Below are positions 6,586-12,170 of a stretch of DNA of 12,170 nt, piece by piece. Location: NCBI GenBank assembly GCA_012511425.1, contig JAAZGC010000044.1, positions 1-12,170 on the forward strand, in the 5' to 3' direction. Both the position numbers and the translations under genes were made by a program. Below the pieces are notes generated by a model, which was not told where the DNA came from, searched no databases, and worked only from the letters and a program-made list of their open reading frames with translations. Position 1 is the first letter of the stretch, and each line of letters starts with the position of its first letter. Source of the DNA: Clostridiales bacterium. GTDB taxonomy: Bacteria; Bacillota; Clostridia; Oscillospirales; CAG-272.

Positions 6586-7836
6586 TTATCCTTCTCCGTA
6601 ATATTCGTCCAACACCTCGGATACCGTCTTCGCCCATATCATAAGATTGCGCGGATCATAGCTCACGGTGCTGATGTCCTTGAGAGTAATGTCGCAGGGA
6701 CAGCCGTATTTCAGGCATATCCGTGCGGTTTCGCTTATTTCGGCGCGTATGATATCCGGGTCAGCTTTCAGTGCCACATAAGCGGGATTCGGCTTGCGCG
6801 AGAGCACATAATTACCGCCTATGGCTTCGGCGCTTGCTTCGAGGTCAACCCAGGGCGTTACACCGATTTTGCGCAGGTTCGGATAGCGCATGATGACGTC
6901 GAGACGGTCGTGCAGCGGTTCACAGCAGCCGTAGTAGGTGTAAGCGCAGCGCTCGGCGAGCGGCAGGCTGTAAGCCACGTCAAATTCGTAATGCGCCGCC
7001 GGGGAGACCATCGAAAACATCTGAGCCATGGTGCGGAACCAGATATCCCGGCAGCCGTATCTGCCGTCCGACGCGCTGCTTGTCTCTTCAGGCGGAGTTA
7101 CATATCCGGGAGTGCAGTGGAGGTTGATTCCCCTCGGGTCATAAAGCCCCAAAGCCTCCATCTGGTCCATCTCGCAGACCATGCCGCGGGTAAAGAGACC
7201 GATTATTTTATGCAGATGTTCCGGCCGCTCAATCATATCTACGCATATCGGTTCGACGCCGCGAAGCATGGCAATCCTGTCCCATGGAGCGTAGTAGATA
7301 TAATTACCGCGCAGTTCCACCGGCATAATGCCGCCGAGTATTTCCCGGGCCCGGGCGACACGGGCGGCGTCGCCCTCTGGATCGGCGGTTATAACCGGAT
7401 CGTGATACTTTTCAAGCGCCGCGTCGTCGGCAAGCACATCTTCATATTGATGAGAGACAATATGGTTGCGGTCGTCCACGGCAAGCCGCTTCTCGGTTAT
7501 CTCAAACCCGATACCGGTCGAGTGATAAGATTTGTTCACCACCCAGACAGGCTCAATGAAGTTGTCGCAGGCGAGATACTTATCGCGCAGAAGCGCAACC
7601 CGAAGACCGTATTCCATTCCGCGCAGAAAGGAATCCTCACAGAAACAGTCGAGAGCGCCCTCATAATTCATCTCATGCCAAGGAACCTCCTCGATTAAGA
7701 CGGGAGGTCTTACTATTTTCAGGTCGTTGCTGTCGCGAAAGCGCTGTCTCATGCGCAAATATCGCTCGGACATTGCGATTTCCATGTAGCATCTCGCAAG
7801 TTCGCGGACAACCGATACGTCGTTGCTTATGCTCAT
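6586..7836 (-). CDS. Uroporphyrinogen-decarboxylase-fold (UROD/MetE-like) protein
   Basis: A 416-residue protein, third and last gene of the minus operon. GGAGG (7843-7847) lies 6 bases before the ATG. No signal peptide or membrane segment is seen. The C-terminal half reads like the UROD superfamily barrel: YYGCCEPLHDRLDVI (C304, C305, H309), then YPNLRKIGVTPWVD and IGGNYVLSRKPNP, matching the order of the ligand-bearing strand and the following 'VDL..A...IG.....G...P' strand in UROD-like methyltransferases. A second Cys cluster GCPCD (C379, C381) lies near the end, so the cysteines could bind zinc as in MtaA/MtbA-type corrinoid methyltransferases. True heme-pathway function is unlikely given divergence and neighbours. 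The role, perhaps a methyl transfer or lyase step on a compound released by the operon's glycosidase-like enzyme, is inference. Confidence 0.65.
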   Translation of the reverse strand: MSISNDVSVVRELARCYMEIAMSERYLRMRQRFRDSNDLKIVRPPVLIEEVPWHEMNYEGALDCFCEDSFLRGMEYGLRVALLRDKYLACDNFIEPVWVVNKSYHSTGIGFEITEKRLAVDDRNHIVSHQYEDVLADDAALEKYHDPVITADPEGDAARVARAREILGGIMPVELRGNYIYYAPWDRIAMLRGVEPICVDMIERPEHLHKIIGLFTRGMVCEMDQMEALGLYDPRGINLHCTPGYVTPPEETSSASDGRYGCRDIWFRTMAQMFSMVSPAAHYEFDVAYSLPLAERCAYTYYGCCEPLHDRLDVIMRYPNLRKIGVTPWVDLEASAEAIGGNYVLSRKPNPAYVALKADPDIIRAEISETARICLKYGCPCDITLKDISTVSYDPRNLMIWAKTVSEVLDEYYGEG

Positions 7837-7927
7837 AAGTATCCTCCATAGAGAATTATTTCTGTTAATAAACCGAATGACCGAATACGGAAAGTTGTTA
7901 TCTGTGCTTTCGGGCAGAGTTCAATAT

Positions 7928-9202
7928 TTAATATCCGATTGCATAAAGATAAGCGTCACACAATGTCACCCGCATTCTCAGCGTCTTTCCGGCAATGGAG
8001 TAAAGGTCGATCGGTGCGTCAAGCTCGTTGCCGAACAGCTCGAAGGACATTCCGTCAATCGGGCTTCCGTCGGGGTTGAGTATATCGACGAAAAGCGAGC
8101 CTAAAGCCGATGTGTTATAGTTAAAGGTAAGACGATTTCCGTCAAGCCTGAAAGGCTTTGTTATAAACCAACCGTCGGCGGAATAAGCGTATCCGAGCCT
8201 CATGCGCGGCACGGCATAGCGTACCATTGCGCAGTCGTCCCAGCAGTAGTGGTCGGAGATATAGACCGAGAAGCTGTCATTTTTATCGACAATACCGGCG
8301 GATACGATGAAATTGCGCTGTGTCCACTGGCGCCGGTCAAGTCCCGGGTAGATCCACGGGCGGGCATCCCGCATAACCCAGTCATGACCGTCGCGGCTTG
8401 AAAGCAGCACACAGTCGGAAACTCCCACATCGGGGTGTTCATCAACCTTCTTACGGTCGGGATTGAAGCGCATCGGTATTGAGACATACATATGTTCCGC
8501 TCCGGGGATCGGCCGGGCGGCATTGGTATAAAAATGCATTGAAGGTTCGCAACCCGAATAACTGTTCGGAACCTGACTGGACCAGTTTATAAAGTCAAGG
8601 GAAGTGCAGCTCTGAATTGCTCGCAGTCCGTTATAACCCTCTCCTGTCCAGTATCGGGAGTAGCAGCGATATACGCCCTTAATGTTGTCGAAAAATACCG
8701 TGTTCAGCGAGTCAAAGAGACCGTCGGTTATAACCGGCTCATCCCGCATGAGTTTCCAGCTGATACCGTCCGGAGAGACATAGGCAAGAAGAGTCTCGTT
8801 AGGCCCAAGTCCCAGCGCCTTGAAACGCTCATTCTCCCGGCAGTCGGGATTGGTGTCATAGAACGGAGCAAAGTTGTGACATGAAGGGCTGTCCTGCAGC
8901 ACGATGTTGCGGTCACCGGTCTCTGTGCGGGTGAAGTGTATGCCGTCGTCGCTGAGCGCAAGGCAGGTATACTGCTTCGAGCAGTCGACAAGGGGCGCGC
9001 CGCGGTAATAGAGGTAGACTTTTCCGGTGACTGGATGCTGTATTACCGTCTGATATGTGCTTGCGATACCTTCCCAGGGCATGTCCATCGGCAGAGAGAC
9101 CTCCATCCTCTGAGGTCGGTTCAGGTCAAGGGTAATATCCCGTGAATCTTCAAAAAGAAAATCGTCCAGCAAAAGTTCGTTTTTGTTTCCGAGTGTAAGC
9201 AT
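7928..9202 (-). CDS. GH32/GH43-like five-bladed beta-propeller protein, putative glycosidase
   Basis: A 424-residue protein, second gene of the minus operon. GGGAGG (9209-9214) stands 6 bases before the ATG. It lacks a signal peptide and should be cytoplasmic. The start LLLDDFLFED (D13/D14 in the first strand), MPWEG, a YLYYRG strand near residue 65 and NPDCRENERFKALG (118-131) match a broad, poorly characterised propeller family related to GH32/GH43/GH68. Repeated aspartate-box-like turns (SDDGIHF, SPDGISW, SSRDGHDW) mark the blades. The C-terminus, SLFVDILNPDGSPIDGMSFE ending LRMRVTLCDAYLYAIGY, resembles the beta-sandwich seen in GH32 enzymes. The N-terminal Asp is the likely nucleophile position by analogy; an acid/base glutamate is not clear. 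Hydrolysis or phosphorolysis of a fructoside, arabinoside or other glycoside is inferred. It is 24 bases downstream of the preceding gene. Confidence 0.7.
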   Translation of the reverse strand: MLTLGNKNELLLDDFLFEDSRDITLDLNRPQRMEVSLPMDMPWEGIASTYQTVIQHPVTGKVYLYYRGAPLVDCSKQYTCLALSDDGIHFTRTETGDRNIVLQDSPSCHNFAPFYDTNPDCRENERFKALGLGPNETLLAYVSPDGISWKLMRDEPVITDGLFDSLNTVFFDNIKGVYRCYSRYWTGEGYNGLRAIQSCTSLDFINWSSQVPNSYSGCEPSMHFYTNAARPIPGAEHMYVSIPMRFNPDRKKVDEHPDVGVSDCVLLSSRDGHDWVMRDARPWIYPGLDRRQWTQRNFIVSAGIVDKNDSFSVYISDHYCWDDCAMVRYAVPRMRLGYAYSADGWFITKPFRLDGNRLTFNYNTSALGSLFVDILNPDGSPIDGMSFELFGNELDAPIDLYSIAGKTLRMRVTLCDAYLYAIGY

Positions 9203-9226
9203 AGAATACCTCCCAGTAATAAAAAA

Positions 9227-10144
9227 TCATATAAATTCAAATGTGAATAACTGCCCCGCAGCGTCGGAATAATATAGCAAACCGTTATAGAAGCATACAA
9301 ATTCAGGTTCTGAAACAAGCCCCCGGCTCATGAAATCCATCACCGCGATCGTCTTCTTTTCGAAAAGGTCGACAACCTGCATCCGGGGTCTTGCCGCAGT
9401 ATAATTGTCAAAGCCTTCAAGCGAATATATCCTGTTTTCGTGATAACAGGCTCCCTGAAGGTAATATGAGTAGTCGCAGTCAAACTGATCTTTAATATCT
9501 TCCTTTTCAAGCGTCAGCAGCCTGCAGCCGTAAGAATCATTCATGACACCTTCCGAAAGTTCGGGCAAATCAAAGGAGAAAAATCTGGTCATATGATCGG
9601 CATCGCGCATGGTAAAAGCATAAAGCTTGTTATTCATCGTATCGACGATAAAATTTCCGTAGGGTCGGACATCCTTGATCTCAGGAGCCGATTTCCAGCA
9701 TAAATCATCGGTAAAGCCGACCTTGATCACCTGAACCAATTCTCCGACAAAATCAGAACCGTCTTCAACAATGCGGTAGACGCCGCATGTCCCCTCTCTG
9801 CGGTCATTTTCGGATGAATAATTGTTGTATACATTGCTGTATAAAAGCGGAAATCTGTCTCCCGGGTTATAAAAGGTATTTCCGAAGCAGACGGCGTTTG
9901 AATGCATGGATATAATATCGTTTTTTTCGAGTCTGATTTCCGCCGTCTGAATAAAGGATTCCATTGAATAAACCTGCCCGGTTCCGTTTGCATCAAATCT
10001 GAACAAAAGCCCGTCATATATTGCACCGTCCTGACCGCCTTTTATCCTCCCGATTTTAGTGCATATTGTCTCCGAGGATGTTGCGAGAGGTTTTCCTTTG
10101 TATGTAAACACTTCACCGAATCTGTCTTTGTTATCGTTTTTCAT
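9227..10144 (-). CDS. Unrecognised beta-propeller-like protein, first gene of the operon
   Basis: A 305-residue protein that I cannot assign to a named family. Start ATG 10144 is chosen because GGGAG (10150-10154) lies 5 bases before it; a longer in-frame start at 10201 falls inside the promoter spacer. The sequence is rich in beta strands with repeating units of the kind 'N.LY.F....' followed by a turn and another strand: DGLLFRFDANGTGQVYS, NKLYAFTMRDADH, NRIYSLEGFDNY, and at the end YNGLLYYSDAAGQLFTFEF. That spacing of roughly 40-60 residues suggests a propeller. There is no signal peptide or lipobox. As the first gene before a glycosidase-like propeller and a UROD-fold protein, it may bind or modify the same substrate, but no catalytic residues can be picked out. 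Confidence 0.65.
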   Translation of the reverse strand: MKNDNKDRFGEVFTYKGKPLATSSETICTKIGRIKGGQDGAIYDGLLFRFDANGTGQVYSMESFIQTAEIRLEKNDIISMHSNAVCFGNTFYNPGDRFPLLYSNVYNNYSSENDRREGTCGVYRIVEDGSDFVGELVQVIKVGFTDDLCWKSAPEIKDVRPYGNFIVDTMNNKLYAFTMRDADHMTRFFSFDLPELSEGVMNDSYGCRLLTLEKEDIKDQFDCDYSYYLQGACYHENRIYSLEGFDNYTAARPRMQVVDLFEKKTIAVMDFMSRGLVSEPEFVCFYNGLLYYSDAAGQLFTFEFI

Positions 10145-10178
10145 GGCGGCTCCCGTTTGTTTGTCTTGTTTTTCGATA

Positions 10179-10208
10179 ATTATATCATCCGCCGCATTCA
10201 TTTGTCAA
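10179..10208 (-). promoter_or_regulatory. Promoter of the three-gene minus-strand operon
   Basis: On the minus strand TTGACA (10208-10203), 18 bases, TATAAT (10184-10179), with an extended -10 TG one base before it. Both hexamers match consensus. It lies about 35 bases before the ATG at 10144 and serves the genes 10144-9227, 9202-7928 and 7836-6586, which are spaced by 24 and 91 bases with no strong internal promoter or terminator seen. Confidence 0.85.
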
Positions 10209-10241
10209 CAAAAATTATATATATATTTTACTCCGACTTGC

Positions 10242-10270
10242 TTGATTGAAGTGAAAATACGGCGTATAAT
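10242..10270 (+). promoter_or_regulatory. Promoter of the PHP phosphatase gene
   Basis: TTGATT (10242-10247), 17 bases, TATAAT (10265-10270). It is back to back with the operon promoter; the two -35 boxes are separated by about 33 bases holding a TA-repeat tract (about 10216-10226). Confidence 0.75.
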
Positions 10271-10311
10271 ATAAAGCAGAATCAATGCAGAGAAGATGAA
10301 AGGCAAACAGA

Positions 10312-11094
10312 ATGACCGTCAATTATCACACACATACAGTCAGATGCCGTCATGCCTCCGGAACCGAGCGCGAATATATCGAAACGGCAATTTCGCGCGG
10401 CATAACCACGCTCGGATTTTCCGATCATTCCCCGTATATATTCGACGGCGTATATTATTCAAGCTTTCGTATGAGGCCGGAGGAGCTGAAAGATTATTAT
10501 GAAACGCTTGCCGCATTGCGCGATGAATATAATGATCGTATAGATATTAAAATAGGCCTTGAAGCTGAGTATTATCCGAATTATTTCGAAGAATTTCTCA
10601 AGCTTATCAAACCATTTGATATAGACTATCTTATTCTGGGACAGCATTTTCTCGAAAACGAAATTGAGGGAGAATACTCATCCAAGCCGACTTCCGATCC
10701 GGACAGAATGACTGCATATATATCACAGGTCATCAAAGGAATGGAAACAGGCTTATTCACATATGTTGCTCATCCCGATGTCATAACATTTACCGGCGAT
10801 TTGGCAATATACAGGCATGAAGCCGCAAGAATCTGCAGCGCCGCCCGGGAGCTTGACATACCGCTCGAGATTAATATGCTCGGTCTGCGCGACTCGAGGT
10901 TCTATCCTTATAAAGAGTTTTGGCGTGTTGCCGCACAGAGCGGCTGCCGCATCGTCATGGGCTGTGACGCTCATGAGCCCGCATCGGTTGCAGAGCCGGA
11001 AAATGTCCGCCAAACCAGAGCGTTTGCCAAAGAACTCGGGATAACGCTTGATGAAGACCCGATTGTTTTGCGAAAGCCGGGAAATCTGATATGA
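10312..11094 (+). CDS. hisJ: PHP-domain histidinol-phosphatase (HisJ family)
   Basis: A 260-residue protein of normal length for monofunctional PHP histidinol phosphatases, which hydrolyse L-histidinol phosphate to histidinol late in histidine synthesis using a metal cluster. The four PHP motifs are visible in order: YHTHTVRCRHA (H6, H8, H14), FSDHSPY (D38, H39), GLEAEYYP (E84 region), GQHF (H112), VAHPD (H154), and MGCDAHEP (D219, H221), supplying all expected metal ligands. AAAGG (10299-10303) is 8 bases before ATG 10312. No other histidine genes are near, and it sits alone between a promoter and terminator, as is common when this gene is scattered. A related sugar or nucleotide phosphatase activity cannot be excluded from sequence, so the symbol rests on family resemblance. 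Confidence 0.88.
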   Translation: MTVNYHTHTVRCRHASGTEREYIETAISRGITTLGFSDHSPYIFDGVYYSSFRMRPEELKDYYETLAALRDEYNDRIDIKIGLEAEYYPNYFEEFLKLIKPFDIDYLILGQHFLENEIEGEYSSKPTSDPDRMTAYISQVIKGMETGLFTYVAHPDVITFTGDLAIYRHEAARICSAARELDIPLEINMLGLRDSRFYPYKEFWRVAAQSGCRIVMGCDAHEPASVAEPENVRQTRAFAKELGITLDEDPIVLRKPGNLI

Positions 11095-11139
11095 ATTGTA
11101 TTACATGAAGCTATAATTCTTATTAACCAAATATGTTTC

Positions 11140-11165
11140 AAAAGAGCAGGATTAACTGCTCTTTT
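11140..11165 (+). terminator. Rho-independent terminator after the PHP phosphatase
   Basis: AAAAGAGCAG (11140-11149) pairs over 10 bp with CTGCTCTTTT (11156-11165) around a 6-base loop, the right arm providing the T run. Confidence 0.85.
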
Positions 11166-11256
11166 ATGTATCCCGTCAAATTGTTTCTCTGATTTTTCAA
11201 TCCGAATCGTATATCCACGCCGGTCTACTTATAAAGGAAAAAATCTTTTTTATGTA

Positions 11257-11285
11257 TTGATATCGGCAGTCTTATGTGGTATTAT
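11257..11285 (+). promoter_or_regulatory. Promoter of the broken transporter gene
   Basis: TTGATA (11257-11262), 17 bases, TATTAT (11280-11285), about 40 bases before the ATG at 11328. The stretch 11166-11256 upstream holds nothing that I can recognise. Confidence 0.65.
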
Positions 11286-11327
11286 TAAATAAACCAAAAA
11301 AGAAGGAAGGTGTATCCGGAGAATTAT

Positions 11328-12170
11328 ATGAAAAAATTCCTGATGCGTTTTTCCGTATTTCGAAATTATACCGACTGTATGCAAAAGTCGCTTTGTGATA
11401 TCGGTGACGGTCTGCATATCAGCCGCCGCGGCATACTGCTTTCAAATAATGCAACAACCGTTATCAACAATCTGACAGGCGGAATATTTTCGACTACTCT
11501 GCTTCTGCTTCTCTTGGAGAATGCAACGGCATCTGAGTATGTCAGATTTATTGCGCTGAATACAGCCGTGTTAAGCTTCGCCGGCATGATGCAGCTGTTG
11601 TCTCCGGTTCTGTTTGAAAAAATGAAACAGCGCCGCCGGACGATTTATATCCTGACGGCGATATCAAATGTCATAAATATATTTATTCTCCCGGCAATGG
11701 TCATGCTTGATCTGCCGACCGCGCAAAAAGCATATCTTTACATTGCGGCAACCGGTATCATGCAGGCAAGCGCCGCGATCTGCAGTCCGGCTTACAGTGT
11801 ATAGACGATGCACAACTTGCCGCAAACCTGCCGCAAACCTGCCGTTCCGATTATCTGGTATTTCAGAATATGACGATTGATTTGGTGACGCAGGTGCTGC
11901 TCTTGGCGCTGTCCGTCTTTATGGATTTCTTCAAGGCGAAAAATGCCGTGTTTGCCGGAATTCTGATAATGCGCGCATTGGCGATCGGTGCCGTGGCGGC
12001 GCAGTATCTGGCGCGGAACCGAATATCCGAACCCGAATACAATACCGAAGTAAAACATGTGACATTCCGTGATATGCTGAAAATGCCGTTTTCTTCAAAG
12101 CCGTTTTTGGTTACGGTGCTGATCGCAATGCTGTGGTCGTTCGGTACGACCGTGGGCGGCGTCTATTACA
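11328..12170 (+). pseudogene. MFS-type transporter, broken by a premature stop and a frameshift (continues past the window)
   Basis: ATG 11328 follows GGAG (11318-11321) by 6 bases. The first frame gives four hydrophobic segments (for example STTLLLLLLEN, YILTAISNVINIFILPAM, YLYIAATGIMQASAAI) and ends ...CSPAYSV at TAG 11802-11804. The same frame continues sensibly past it as TMHNLPQTCR, then is shifted by an 11-bp tandem duplication (11820-11841). Removing one copy restores LPQTCRSDYLVFQNM and a frame that stays open to the window end, with further membrane segments (TQVLLLALSVFMDFF, ILIMRALAIGAVAA, VTVLIAMLWSFG). So one ancestral gene has two lesions; the TAG probably replaced a TGG (Trp). 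The length, loops and lack of signal peptide fit a major facilitator, but the substrate is unknown. Sequencing or assembly error near a contig edge remains possible. Confidence 0.8.
11818..11844 (+). repeat. 11-bp tandem duplication causing the frameshift
   Basis: CCGCAAACCTG occurs twice in a row (11820-11830 and 11831-11841), and the 11-base period extends from 11818 to 11844. The inferred single-copy ancestor would contain TGCCG twice, 11 bases apart (TGCCGCAAACCTGCCG), a natural site for replication slippage. Deleting one copy rejoins the two frames of the transporter. Confidence 0.9.

Noticed and set aside
6910..7698. Plus-strand reading frame of 262 codons
   Set aside because: It is antisense to the UROD-like gene, has no convincing RBS, and its translation shows no recognisable domain; the minus strand has the RBS and family motifs.
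11802..11804. TAG in the transporter gene read as a recoded sense codon
   Set aside because: The frame is also broken by an 11-bp duplication just downstream, so readthrough would not give a full protein; other genes here use normal TAA and TGA stops and show no in-frame TAG.
1..12170. CRISPR array, tRNA or rRNA genes, insertion sequences, integrase or phage genes
   Set aside because: No regular spaced repeats, cloverleaf-like sequences, rRNA segments, transposase motifs or flanking inverted repeats were found by reading.

Overview
The window looks like chromosomal DNA from an uncultured gut-type Clostridia (Firmicutes). The signs are GGAGG-type ribosome binding sites 5-8 bases before the starts, SigA-like promoters close to TTGACA-17-TATAAT, compact U-tailed terminators, Ser/Thr/Glu-rich linkers after lipoprotein cysteines, and moderate GC. 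This placement is inferred from style; no rRNA, tRNA or marker gene is present. I saw no CRISPR array, insertion sequence, integrase or phage gene.

Layout, left to right: (1) the 3' end of a Gfo/Idh/MocA oxidoreductase (1-515, +) and its terminator; (2) a 725-residue glycoside-hydrolase-like protein (757-2934, +) with its own promoter, ending at a 16-bp hairpin; (3) a wrecked solute-binding lipoprotein gene (3061-3449, -) that keeps promoter, RBS, signal peptide and C-terminus but has lost its middle; (4) divergent from it, an intact solute-binding lipoprotein (3737-5230, +); (5) a second, complete Gfo/Idh/MocA oxidoreductase (5432-6442, +) behind a perfect consensus promoter; (6) a three-gene minus-strand operon (10144 down to 6586) encoding an unrecognised beta-propeller-like protein, a GH32/GH43-like beta-propeller and a uroporphyrinogen-decarboxylase-fold protein; (7) a PHP-type histidinol phosphatase (10312-11094, +) divergent from that operon; (8) a membrane transporter of MFS type (11328 to the window end, +) broken by a premature TAG and an 11-bp tandem duplication.

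Most of the genes suit scavenging and trimming of sugars or glycosides: a binding lipoprotein to capture a ligand outside the cell, glycosidase-like enzymes without signal peptides (so cytoplasmic), and NAD(P)-dependent sugar or inositol oxidoreductases. No permease, transport ATPase or regulator lies in the window, and each unit has its own promoter and terminator, so joint action is an inference from content. Two decayed transport-related genes (binding protein and MFS protein) in 12 kb suggest turnover of uptake functions. I found no convincing new defence or mobile system. The least described parts are the minus-strand operon and the 725-residue glycosidase-like protein.
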